This document shows positions 13,010 through 24,556 of a stretch of DNA of 64,000 bases, one piece after another. The DNA lies in contig NC_073692.1 of NCBI RefSeq assembly GCF_029784155.1, forward strand, positions 422,654,305 through 422,718,304, written 5' to 3'. The position numbers and the translations under genes are program-made. Each line of letters opens with the position of its first letter. The first letter of the stretch is position 1. This DNA comes from Uranotaenia lowii (lineage: Eukaryota; Arthropoda; Insecta; Diptera; Culicidae). Below the pieces are notes generated by a model. The model was not told the origin of the DNA. It saw only the letters and a list, made by a program, of their open reading frames with translations, and ran no database searches.

Positions 13010-15465
13010 ATTTGAAAATATCTCAAGCTCGTTTTATTTAACTTAAATTAATAATATAAAGTTTTTAATTTCTATGGAATCCTAATTATGATAACTTAAA
13101 CACTGCACTTTTTTGCAATATTTTTGACATGTTCAATCAAACTCATTTTTGTGATAATGTCAAATAATTTCAAAGTGTAAAACATTTATTTTTAAAATTA
13201 AAAAAGAGCTCTGGAGATTATTTGCTTGAAACTCATGAGTCATGACTAAAAATATACCCAGGCTATTGATAATAATTTAAAGCATTCGATGAACTTCCTG
13301 CCGACAATGCCATTATTCTCATACCTGATTTGCTACTTTTAATCTCGCGGCCACTAAATCATTCGCGTTTTTATGAAATCACAAGCCTCGGGTTCCTCTC
13401 CATTTCTTCGTGGCCCCAAGGTGCACCCAGTTCTGGTCTTTTTCTCCCAAAAACTCTAATGGTGGTCATCCGAAAAGGATTTATCACCTTCCAAAAATTC
13501 GCCTAATAACTCTTGCCATATTCACATAAATCACCGGCGCTGCCACTTGGAATGATTTTGGCCACGTATACATTTATTATATTTTATTTCTTTCAAACAC
13601 TCAATGCAGGTCCCTCTGCTAGTTCTGGGAAATGCGGGCCAGACTACTCCAAAGTCACTTCCCTCAAAATGACTCAATTCGCGGGCGTCGTGTGAGCGAT
13701 CTCTTTTCAATGTAGTTAAAGCGACAACAGAAAATCCCAGCGAATATCATCTAAATTGAGCATATTTTTATGGATGCGCGTAGCGATCTTTTTCTGTGGG
13801 ATAGAAAATTTGGTATGGATTTTTGCTGGAGATGGGTTTCGTTTTGTCTACACTATGTTCCTAATCGGTGGCAGCCAGTGGCGTCGGCGGCCCTGGCCAG
13901 TGATTTATTGGTGACAAGCCGAAATGGATTATGCCGGAAAAGAGCCGGAGTCTCCAGCACATTAACGGAACAGTATCGCATTCATCCAGCTCTACAACGG
14001 AAAGAATAGAGTTCAAAAGAATTTTCTTCAGAAAAACCTATTGATCTTTTTTCCTGAAGAAATTTTGTTTTAAATTTATTCCAAGCAAGGAGCCCTTCAG
14101 AGTAATTTGAATTACAACAAAAAAGCATATAAGCAATAGCACTTCGTCCAATAAACTGTCGGAATGAAGACCCTCTTCCCAGAAATAACACCATAGCGTC
14201 CAATTTGCCAGTCCTGTCAACTGTATCGTGTTTAATTAAACAATTTACGCAGTCAATCAGAAGTGGCAATCGGAATGAGCGCCTCTCTATTACGTCGAGA
14301 ACACACACATTAAAAGCAATCGACAATGGGCAAGAGCAATGTGTGGAGAACATGGCTAAATTACCTTCGAAGGGAACATCACCATCAACTTCGTAATCAC
14401 CACCAAGAGCGTCGGATTCGAAACAAACAATCGAAATCATTACCGGATCCGGATGCTCCAACTTTTCAAAGCACAACAAAACTCGAATGATGATCCCATG
14501 AAAGGCAGCGTCTGGTCTGGTTAGCTCCAGCTCTACACAAATAGCAACACCCAAACCGCCCTTCTCATTCCCCAATCATACGCCAATTATATTTAACTGC
14601 ACTCGTTTTCGTTCCCAACAAATGTGTTGGAAGAGTTTCTCGGCTGGAGCAAAGTGCGAATCATTTCGAGCCCTTCCGAATGCACGTCATCTAGAATTTA
14701 ATGGACCGTTCAGATTTAAACGGTTTCTCCCGGGTAGTTGATGGCGTTTTTCGAACCCTACCAGAATCTGGAAGCAGGAACAAATCTGTAATGTAAAATT
14801 TTGGCCCACCGAACTGTTTCTAACTAACGGGCTATCGGTCCGGTCGGTGATTTAGTTTTGGCTCAATGTTCTAGATTTAGTCATTCCGATGGTGTTTGAA
14901 GGAATTGCGAACGTCGAAAGTGACTTAAGATTTATGGGACTCATTTCTGGTGTCATAGTGCTGACCCAAGCAATAATTAAAGCTCGTGAAGGTTTTTTAG
15001 CAATTGTTTTTTTTTAATACACGATTTTTAAAATATTTGTCAAAAAGTATATTTGCTGCATAACTTTGTGAAATAATTCCGAAAGAGTTATAGGCATGCA
15101 ATCAAACAATTTCCAAATGTTATCACATACGGCTAAGATATCCGGAAACAAAATTGCATCATTTATATAAAAACGACCTATTTTCGACCCTCTTTTATTT
15201 CTTTCAAGGAACAAGCATTGTATTTAATTTAAACGTTATTCAAAGTCGAAGAATGAAATCGAGAAAAAACTTTCTTAGCAATAAAGGATGGCACAAAAAA
15301 ATCGTGCAGTGCCTAAATAAGTGAGGTTGCGCTTATTGGTACATCGAAAAAATTTTTGACTATTACGTGTCACTGAAACTGCAACCTTTAAAATAAATCA
15401 ACCTTTAATTAACAAAACCTGTAATTTTAAATTGTTTTCCTTGAAAGTTACGAAGATTCATTTAT
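13010..15465. other. Apparently unique non-coding stretch, no gene supported
   Basis: Balanced to moderately AT-rich sequence. A 197-codon minus-strand frame (13982-14575) and a 79-codon plus-strand frame (13770-14009) exist but show no domain and overlap other frames. No transposon motif is seen. The GC-richer block at about 13.3-14.9 kb could hold conserved regulatory DNA, but nothing in the sequence shows this directly. Confidence 0.4.
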
Positions 15466-15472
15466 TATTACA

Positions 15473-15612
15473 GCAAATGTCCTGTAAAAAAGTTGTACAC
15501 TGATTATTAAATGTCACGTAATTTGTTTTTCGACCTGTAAAATTACGGTAAATGTCCTGCTCCTTTTTGTTACAGGACATTTGCGTAATTTTACAGAAAA
15601 TAATTTTTGCTG
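15473..15612. mobile_element. Small hairpin-forming TIR-type element (fragment)
   Basis: GCAAATGTCCTGTAA at 15473-15487 has a perfect reverse complement at 15570-15584, enclosing ~82 bp that holds further copies of the same words (ctgtaaaattacgg, aatgtcctg). The stretch ends in TTTTTGCTGTG followed by TA at about 15612, the same terminal word as the right end of the TIR element at 43344-44259. This looks like a folded, decayed MITE of that group; its left end is not identified. Confidence 0.5.
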
Positions 15613-15937
15613 TGTATACACACACTTTACAAATTTTTCTACCGTGACTAGAACTATTTTTAAGGTTGATTGATTGAAACGTGTGGTTTTTACATCTCTA
15701 TTTTAGACTTTTTTTGCTCATGATGATAAACAATTAAAAAAAATTCTGGATAAATACAATTAGTAGCACTTTTTCAGCTAACTTAGTTACAATAGATATT
15801 TATGCAACAAGTTGCAAAAAAAAGATTTTTCCAGCACGATTCGTAAATTTATTCGACGAGACTTGACAAGTTGGATGATTACGACAAGTGACAAAAATAA
15901 CAAGTTTTGCAACAAGTAGCACATACAGTTTTTCGCC

Positions 15938-15962
15938 CATAAAATTTGTTTGATCAGAAACG
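15938..15962. repeat. Left target-site duplication of the SINE
   Basis: A 25-bp direct repeat starting cataaaatttgttt and ending atcagaaacg, matching 16415-16439 with a single G/A difference. It abuts the SINE head. Confidence 0.85.
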
Positions 15963-16414
15963 AGCGCCGATGTGGTCTAGTGGATAGGCTGGCGCGAGTC
16001 TGGTATTGGTACGCCAGGCGTACTGGGTTCGATTCCCGGTATCGGCAAGAAAAACTTTTGGGTTCGAATCCCATAGTGGGCCGACAGGTAAGATGTGTTT
16101 CTTTATATAACTTAACTGACTATACAATATAAGAATGTTCAATCAGTTGCCAGCTGGCCAGGTATATACACGGATGCCGGAATACCTGTAAGTAAACTAG
16201 CCCACCTGATTGATTCGTTCTTCCAAAAATATACCTACATCAACACACGCAATACATTCATCACATAACAGTTCATACGAAGCCATGGAGTCCGGGTATG
16301 ATGGCGCGCTGCATTGGAGATTTGTCGAACCTAATAATCTAAGGAATGCATGTGAACCCATACTTTGGCAGAAACTGCGGTGAATCCGTGCACCCATGGT
16401 GGATTACCAACATA
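15963..16414 (+). mobile_element. tRNA-derived SINE, 452 bp, complete with duplication
   Basis: The insertion is bounded by 25-bp target-site duplications, which defines its ends. The head at 15966-16046 folds like a tRNA: a 7-bp acceptor (GCCGATG with TATCGGC), a GGTCTAGTGG A-box region and a GGTTCGATTCCC B-box. The anticodon arm is TGGCG/CGCCA, but its loop is about 17 nt, too long for a plain tRNA unless an intron is present. A second B-box-like GGGTTCGAATCCC follows at about 16061-16073, so two Pol III promoter-like T-arms lie in tandem. The remaining ~340 bp is a non-tRNA body ending in a short acata-type tail. Short frames inside it are not genes. Confidence 0.85.
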
Positions 16415-16439
16415 CATAAAATTTGTTTAATCAGAAACG
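16415..16439. repeat. Right target-site duplication of the SINE
   Basis: The second copy of the 25-bp direct repeat, differing from 15938-15962 by one base. Such a length fits LINE-mediated target-primed integration. Confidence 0.85.
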
Positions 16440-17038
16440 GTTTGCCGTTTTTCTTTCGTTTCTTAAATAAACAATAAACAAACGAATCAAAACATAGTCG
16501 AGAAGTAGCACTTTTTTACCCTTTTTAAAAAAAAAATGTATCAAAATGTAAATTTTTCGACACTGTTTTATCGGTTGAAAATCTAGTCTTTTTTAACTTC
16601 GTAATCAAAAACAAACATTTTGCTATGGGTTTGAATTCCATTGTATGCGTTTTTTCGAATGCTTTCTTCTTCATCAAAAATAATTTAGAAATAATTTATT
16701 GTGGATTTAAATCGCCTGAAAATCATATTTGAGCTTCAAAACGAGTTTTTCAAAACAATAAGTTCTACAATTAAAATACAAACGAGATAGAGCAATTTTC
16801 AGTGGGAAGTGTCAAACCGACAATCTAGATCGCATGAAAGAGTTCTTCTAATCTGAGTTTTCAAGAAGCAATCATAAAAAGTGGCAATGGAAAAAAGATA
16901 AAGAATTCAATGCGAGTTCCAGAAAGATAATATATAAGGATGCCCCTCAATCAATTGAAAAAAGCTCAACTTCCTAAAGAACGAATTCCATACAGCTTAT
17001 TTGAACCTTTATCTGCTGCTTAATTTGCTTAATGGCAA
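16440..17038. other. AT-rich non-coding stretch
   Basis: No gene or transposon signature is seen. The segment runs directly into a 9-bp array. Confidence 0.4.
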
Positions 17039-18559
17039 AAACGTCAAAGATGTCAAAAATGAAAAAAAGGTCAAAAAATGCCAAAATGTCAAAAATGTCA
17101 AAAATGTCAAAAATGTCAAAAATGTCAAAAATGTCAAAAATGTCAAAAATGTCAAAAATGTCAAAAATGTCAAAAATGTCAAAAATGTCAAAAATGTCAA
17201 AAATGTCAAAAATGTCAAAAATGTCAAAAATGTCAAAAATGTCAAAAATGTCAAAAATGTCAAAAATGTCAAAAATGTCAAAAATGTCAAAAATGTCAAA
17301 AATGTCAAAAATGTCAAAAATGTCAAAAATGTCAAAAATGTCAAAAATGTCAAAAATGTCAAAAATGTCAAAAATGTCAAAAATGTCAAAAATGTCAAAA
17401 ATGTCAAAAATGTCAAAAATGTCAAAAATGTCAAAAATGTCAAAAATGTCAAAAATGTCAAAAATGTCAAAAATGCCAAAAATGTCAAAAATGTCAAAAA
17501 TGTCAAAAATGTCAAAAATGTCAAAAATGTCAAAAATGTCAAAAATGTCAAAAATGTCAAAAATGTCAAAAATGTCAAAAATGTCAAAAATGTCAAAAAT
17601 GTCAAAAATGTCAAAAATGTCAAAAATGTCAAAAATGTCAAAAATGTCAAAAATGTCAAAAATGTCAAAAATGTCAAAAATGTCAAAAATGTCAAAAATG
17701 TCAAAAATGTCAAAAATGTCAAAAATGTCAAAAATGTCAAAAATGTCAAAAATGTCAAAAATGTCAAAAATGTCAAAAATGTCAAAAATGTCAAAAATGT
17801 CAAAAATGTCAAAAATGTAAAAAATGTCAAAAATGTCAAAAATGTCAAAAATGTCAATAGGGTTAAAAATGTCAAAAATGTCAAAAATGTCAAAAATGTC
17901 AAAAATGTCAAAAATGTCAAAAATGTCAAAAATGTCAAAAATGTCAAAAATGTCAAAAATGTCAAAAATGTCAAAAATGTCAAAAATGTCAAAAATGTCA
18001 AAAATGTCAAAAATGTCAAAAATGTCAAAAATGTCAAAAATGTCAAAAATATCAAAAATGTCAAAAATGTCAAAAATGTCAAAAATGTCAAAAATGTCAA
18101 AAATGTCAAAAATGTCAAAAATGTCAAAAATGTCAAAAATGTCAAAAATGTCAAAAATGTCAAAAATGTCAAAAATGTCAAAAATGTCAAAAATGTCAAA
18201 AATGTCAAAAATGTCAAAAATGTCAAAAATGTCAAAAATGTCAAAAATGTCAAAAATGTCAAAAATGTCAAAAATGTCAAAAATGTCAAAAATGTCAAAA
18301 ATGTCAAAAATGTCAAAAATGTCAAAAATGTCAAAAATGTCAAAAATATCTAAAATGTCAAAAATGTCAAAACTGTAAATAATTTCAAAAATGTCAAAAA
18401 TGTCAAAAATGTCAAAAATGTCAAAAATGTCAAAAATGTCAAAAATGTCAAAAATGTCAAAAATGTCAAAAATGTCAAAAATGTCAAAAATGTCAAAAAT
18501 GTCAAAAATGTCAAAAATGTCAAAAATGTCAAAAATGTCAAAAATGTCAAAAATGTCAA
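17039..18559. repeat. (AAAAATGTC)n 9-bp minisatellite, left part, about 165 copies
   Basis: Irregular units at 17039-17085 lead into a very regular array. It is broken by an altered unit near 17856 (caatagggtt) and a short decayed patch near 18365-18390. The unit differs by one base from the AAAAATGAC arrays elsewhere in the window. The many long Lys-Asn-Val, Met-Ser-Lys and Cys-Gln-Lys frames on both strands are artefacts of a stop-free 9-bp period. Confidence 0.97.
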
Positions 18560-18581
18560 CTTACTTACTTAACTTACTTAA
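18560..18581 (-). other. LINE 3' tail of short TAAG repeats
   Basis: Read on the minus strand, the LINE ends in ATTAAGTAAG followed by repeated TAAGT units and then abuts the array. A simple-repeat tail instead of poly-A is characteristic of RTE elements. Confidence 0.7.
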
Positions 18582-20079
18582 TGATCCCGCGCCGATCCTC
18601 CGGTGCATAGGGCCGTGGTAAAAGACCTCCACTGTTGACGATCCGGAGCCAGCGTCTTCACCTGGTCCCAGTCAAGATTCTCGTCGACAGTTCGGATTTC
18701 AGCGGCTAGGCTTCGCCGCCACGAGTTTCTGGGCCTGCCTCTTCTTCTATGACCTTCTGGATTCCAGTCAAGCGCCTCTCTGCAAATCTCGTTTTCATCT
18801 TTTCGCAGCGTGTGCCCAATCCATCTCCACTTACGTTCCCGAATCTCGATTTCTAGCGCCCTTTGATGACACCGGCGATGTAGTTCCTCATTCGAGATCC
18901 AGTTGCCAGGCCACCAAGCGCGGATGATGTTCCGCAGGCAGCGGTTTACAAATACTTGCAGTTTTCGCGTCGTCACCGCATATGTGCACCAAGTTTCGCA
19001 CCCGTACAGCAATACGGATTTGACGTTTGAGTTGAAGATTCGGATTTTCGTTCGTAGAGAGATCTGGCGTGACCGCCAGATGTTTCGGAGACTCGCAAAC
19101 GCAAATCGGGCCTTTCTGATCCGGGTTTCGATGTCTTTCCTGGTACCACCATCAGGCGTTATCTGGCTACCAAGATACTGGAAGCACTCCACTTTCTCAA
19201 CTTGTTGCCCAGCTACCATGAAACTGGAGGGATTTCCTGTGTTGATCTCCATCGACTTGGTCTTTTCGACATTGACTTTGAGACCTGCTGCCTTGGAGCT
19301 TTCGGTGAGGTCGTCGAGTTTGCTCTGCATGTCCGGTTGTGTTTGGGCGAGCAAAACAATATCGTCAGCCAGGTCAAGGTCGTTCAGTTGCTCCATTGTT
19401 AAAGGATTCCACGGCAATCCTCGGTTCGGTGCACAGTCGATCGATCCAGTCAGAATCTCATCCATTACGATGAGGAAAAGTAGCGGTGATAAGATACATC
19501 CTTGTCTCACTCCAGCAGTTACCGGGATTGGTTCGGACAAGACACCATCGTGCAAGACCTTGCACGAAAATGCCTCGTATTGTGCTTCGATGAGATGGAC
19601 TAGTGTCTCTGGGACCCCTCGTCGCCTTAGAGCCGCCCAGATGTTTTCATGATTAAGTCGGTCGAATGCTTTTTCGAAATCAACGAACACCAGCAGAAGA
19701 GAGTCCTGGAATTCGTTGATTTGTTCCAGTATGATTCGTAGCGTTGTGATGTGGTCCACACATGATCGTCCGGATCGGAATCCAGCTTGTTGCCGTCGGA
19801 GTGTAGCGTCTATTTTCTCCTGGATCCTGTTCAGGATCACTTTGCAGAGTACTTTGAGGGTTGTACAGATCAACGTTATACCTCGCCAGTTACCGCACTC
19901 TGTCAGGTCTCCTTTCTTCGGGACCTTAACGAGGACACCCTGCATCCAGTCGGCCGGGAATGTTGCAGTATCCCAGATGTCAGCGAAAAGACGGTGCAAC
20001 ATTTGTGCTGATAGGGCAGGGTCGGCTTTCAGCATTTCAGCAGGGATGCAATCGATCCCAGGTGCTTTGTTGGATTTCA
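18560..20079 (-). pseudogene. 5'-truncated RTE-type LINE with an open reverse transcriptase frame
   Basis: A minus-strand frame of about 500 codons (18578-20080) encodes a LINE reverse transcriptase. Counting from the junction, motif A FVDFEKAFD is at residues 132-140, motif B AGVRQGCILSP at 189-199 and motif C LADD at 237-240. FQYLGSQI follows at about 300-307, and the C-terminus carries RWIGHTLRK (419-427) and RRRGRPRNSWRR (445-456). These are hallmarks of the RTE group that usually pairs with a CFDP2-like endonuclease. The endonuclease and N-terminus are missing, because the copy is truncated exactly where the 9-bp array resumes. The frame has no ATG at the junction (it opens with TTG), so it is not an expressible gene as it stands. 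Catalytic aspartates are present, which suggests a fairly young copy. The 3' end is a short TAAG-rich tail (18560-18581), typical of RTE. A diverged copy lies at 30.4-33.6 kb. Confidence 0.9.
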
Positions 20080-20830
20080 AATGTCAAAAATGTCAAAAAT
20101 GTCAAAAATGTCAAAAATGTCAAAAATGTCAAAAATGTCAAAAATGTCAAAAATGTCAAAAATGTCAAAAATGTCAAAAATGTCAAAAATGTCAAAAATG
20201 TCAAAAATGTCAAAAATGTCAAAAATGTCAAAAATGTCAAAAATGTCAAAAATGTCAAAAATGTCAAAAATGTCAAAAATGTCAAAAATGTCAAAAATGT
20301 CAAAAATGTCAAAAATGTCAAAAATGTCAAAAATGTCAAAAATGTCAAAAATGTCAAAAATTTCAAAAACATCAAAAATGTCAAAAATGTCAAAAATGTC
20401 AAAAATGTCAAAAATGTCAAAAATGTCAAAAATGTCAAAAATGTCAAAAATGTCAAAAATGTCAAAAATGTCAAAAATGTCAAAAATGTCAAAAATGTCA
20501 AAAATGTCAAAAATGTCAAAAATGTCAAAAATGTAAAAAATGTCAAAAATGTCAAAAATGTCAAAAATGTCAAAAATGTCAAAAATGTCAAAAATGTCAA
20601 AAATGTCAAAAATGTCAAAAATGTCAAAAATGTCAAAAATGCCAAAAATGTTACATATGTCGAAAATGTCAAAAATGTCAAAATGTTAAAAATGTTAAAT
20701 TTTAAAAATGTTAAAAATGTTGAAAATGTTAAAAATTTCAAAAATTTAAAAAATGTTCAATGTTAAAACTAAAACTAAAATATAAAAAGTGCCAAAAACG
20801 TCAAAAATGTCTAAATCTCAAAAATGTTAA
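20080..20830. repeat. (AAAAATGTC)n minisatellite, right part
   Basis: The same 9-bp unit as before the LINE resumes immediately, runs regularly to about 20640, then decays (atgtta, atgttgaaa units) to about 20830. Together with the left part this shows that the LINE sits inside one array. Open frames here (151-329 codons) are array artefacts joined to the antisense of the LINE. Confidence 0.95.
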
Positions 20831-23800
20831 ATAGTGTCTGTAGTGTAAAAATAGTAAAAAACGAACAAAATAACACAAATATCAAAAACGAACAAAAAAA
20901 CAAAAATGGAAAAAAATGTTAAAGTTGGCAGAATTCGAAACACTTCGCTCATGATGAAGTTAACTCTTGTAAGTAGTTGCGAAAATTTAAGACTTTTTTC
21001 TACATGTTTTGAGTTCCAAAAATTGTTTATGTCAAATTCCGAAACTATATCCATTTCCGGTTTTGCTTCATTGACTTAACAGGCTCGGAAAACTTCCCAG
21101 TAATGGGCAAAATGATTGAGAATATATCGTCTTTCTATTGACTTGCAGCTTCCGGAAGATGGCCCATGGTTGATTTCCCCTGTTTGGTCACCATAAAACT
21201 CTCACCCAAACGTGCTAGAATAAAAACTTTCTCATATCCTTCGACATCCGCTTTGTAGCGGAGAATGGGAGGCAATTGCCTCTGGCCAAATATATTCGAG
21301 AATGGCAATGCCCTGGAATTGAAGACTATTTGAGACCAGCTAGAAAGAGGGTGACTACGTAGGATGAGTTTTCTACCGCACTAAATCTGCCCATTTTCAA
21401 CGCGTGTCCGGTCAACAATCAGAAATAGCTTTCCTACATATTAGTTTTTTTCTTGGAAGCCAACCTATCAGCTTCCGGATAAATTTTGTACGCATCAGAA
21501 GCATGCTCGAGATGTTACAGATTATACTTCCTTGAAGATTTAATAGGAGAAACGTTGCGATTGTTTTCCGAGATAGATTTAAAGCAAAATTGTTTGTTTG
21601 AACTAAATATTTTTAATTTTAATCAAAAATTCAATAAAGTGTTTAAAAATGTGAGCCTTTCCAAGCAATTTCCCTGAAGAAAAGCAAAAGAAAGACCCAT
21701 CATGGTGGGGTAAGTGATTTCCGCCACACATTCCGGATGTACACCCAATATATGGAAAGCAAGGAATCGAACCAAAGTTCACCGGAAGTGATTCGTCTTC
21801 CGGGCTCCCATTCACTCGAACTCGTGCATGGCCCGTTCGTTTCGAGAGAAGATTATGTGAGACTTCCCGCTTCATGTCTGAGTCTGAGTACGTGAGTGTG
21901 TTTTCAGTTTGCGCTCGTTTCGACTACGTATCCTTTTGCCGTTTGCTGCCATTTTTACGACGTTAGTTTTCCCGCTATTTTCCACAAACAACCCCATTTG
22001 CCCAACCACTCGCCTTTTAGCTACTATTGCTGCAGGAGGAAAATTCAATCCATGGAAATTCGAAGCTGGTGCTATTTTCATTCAACTTTGCCAAACCGTA
22101 TAAAACAAGCTGACTAACGGCCTAGACAGGATTCGATTCGCTAACATACTTCTGTGATGTAATCAAACCTACACCGAGCGTGATGAAAGGCAGCCTCCAA
22201 GCCATCAGGAAGGAGCAAACACACTAGAAAGGATCTGTAGACGTCACGGTGATGTGGCAAGTTTGCAGGTTGAAGCGATTTCATTCAGTTTTCTCGGTAG
22301 TTTTCTTTTATTGGATTTCCAGCGGCTAGACAGACGAGAAACGTCTTGAAATAAGTCTCGATATAAGTCAATCGATGAGCGTCTGTTCGAAGTCAATGAT
22401 TCGGTAATATTTGCACTCATCCGATTTTTTCTTGAGTGTTTGATGCGAAAAGATTTTTGCCGGCTCAATGATCTCCATTTTATATAAAAAAAAAACTACA
22501 AATAATGGTATGTAAACCAGAAGCCATTTCGTAATAATCAATGTTGTCAAGTATTGATAATGGGAACATCCTTCGACGGTAGTATATCAGACTTTGAAAA
22601 CTTTAAGCTCTCCAAATTTGTACATTTTGAAAATTTTCCAATCAGCTTCATGTTTTTAATCTCAGCTTCTAAAAAAGGTTGTCAATAAACGCTCATAATC
22701 AACCGCCCTCGGTTGATTTCTTCTTAGATGTTGCAAAAAATTTCAATTAAATCAAGACATTTAGCATCAACTCATCCGATGACAAGGCCCAACTAATCCT
22801 TTAACCAAGCACAAGCTGCAATTCACATAAAAGACGCAAAGAGAAAAAAAATAGAATTTCCAACAAACTGGCGTCGATCTTTCCTTTTCAAACACTCGAC
22901 ATGGGAAAGCGAGATCGGGTTGAGTAAGACGTCATACCGGTAATTGTGTTAAGGAGCCGTTTTCACGGTTGACAAAATTGGCAAGCCTCTGTCATGCCGC
23001 CATGCCCGGGAGCACTACTTGAGGCAGAAAAAGGAACCCCGCAAAGCAGGAGAGAAATGTGAAGGACCCTTATAGCTTCCTTCAGGTGGCGATGCTTCAA
23101 GGGGTGACAATTTTGGCCCTCATCCACCCATTTTTCGGTGACAACAATTCGGGAGACCTTCTTCGGACCAATCCAAACAATACTAGGCAGCCCCGGGAAG
23201 GGACATCTTGTGCATTTTTTGTCATATTTTTCTCTTTTTTATTCCTTTCAAGTTCGTTTTTTCCATTTGGGCGACTTTTAATAAGCAAACATCTTGAAGA
23301 CGAGAATCGTTTGCTCCGAGTGCTGTATACCTGGAAATAAATTACATCGAGACAAACGAAAGGTAAAAACTTTCTCCCATATTTCTCGCCCATTTTCCCA
23401 GACTGAGCGCCAAACCTTTTCCGAAAGTGTGGCTCGTTCTAAAGAATTTGCACAACTTATTTTGGTTTTTATGAGTTCTGGCTCCGGCAAACGGACAAAA
23501 AAAAACAAACGAATCGTCCAATTTTCCTCGAGCTGGTGCCAATTGAAGTCCTGCTGAGCCCTCGGTGAGATATGATAAGATGCTGAAACATTCTTGGCCC
23601 TGTGATTTTTCTATTCTGATGGGCAAACATCCGAGCGCAATTCCATAAATCACTACTGCTGATGGCAATCTAACAACTTGGAAAAGTAATAACGAAAGGT
23701 GCGCCCCTAGTATTTGGCTGTTGTTTTGTTTTCCTTTTTCACTTTTGCTGTTATTGTTATTGTTTCTGTTGCCACCAAACGGTCACTCAACACGCTGGAC

Positions 23801-24550
23801 GAGATTCTAATCCCAAACAAAGTAAGATAAAGTTTGATGCGATTCTCTTGTTTGCAGAACAAAACATCAACAATGGGGACCAATCATTGCGCGCGACCCT
23901 CCGCTACAATTGATTGCTGTCGATTATTTCTGGGTATAAGGGTATGCGAAGATGCCTTCCTATGATAAGCGATAAATCATACCTTTCGCAGGAAAAACTA
24001 TTGAAAACTTTTTTTTTCAGTCATTTTTGGATGGTGAAATTTTATTTGAGGACCGTTTGATAATACAAGTTACGATAAAAAAAAAGTTACTAACGGACGG
24101 TGGAACAGCCAAAAAGTGCTAAACAATTAAATTTTGACGTAACACGATAACCCATTGATGGGCTGGATCTGGATGATTTGCTATTAACGAGAAAATGTTT
24201 TAGTAGCTATCACTAATTTGAAGAATTCCACTTCAGCTGGGTGGAATACCGGCGTGAATACTAGTCGCCCTTAACTGGTAAACCCTGTTACGCGCATTTA
24301 TAGAACAGCAAAAAATCGCTACCATCTAAGAAAAATCGTGTATGGCCCAAGGCAAAAAAAGGGTTTCATGTTTGTGGATTGCCTGAACAGGACCTCTGAG
24401 AATCAGTATGGATTCTTTGCTAAACACTCGGTAACTCCAAAACTAAAACATGGATGGCGGGATTCAAATCGACATAATACATATATACCGATATTTTGTC
24501 GGCATACGATTCTGTCTATCATGATATACTCTTGAAAAAAATGGAATCGA
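20830..24550. other. Apparently unique non-coding stretch, no gene supported
   Basis: Moderately balanced sequence, GC-richer at 21.0-23.9 kb. Frames of 60-108 codons occur on both strands, overlap one another and show no recognisable domain. No transposon protein motif is seen. It could be intronic or regulatory DNA; the sequence alone does not decide. Confidence 0.4.
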
Positions 24551-24556
24551 TTAGAG

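Noticed and set aside
13982..14575. 197-codon minus-strand frame as a gene
   Set aside because: No domain; overlapped by other frames of similar quality.
15966..16046. Functional tRNA gene
   Set aside because: The acceptor closes, but the anticodon loop is ~17 nt, and the segment is the head of a 452-bp insertion with target-site duplications. An intron-bearing tRNA is possible but less likely.
18903..20705. Plus-strand frames of 249-329 codons over the LINE and array
   Set aside because: Antisense shadows of the LINE reverse transcriptase fused to array translation.
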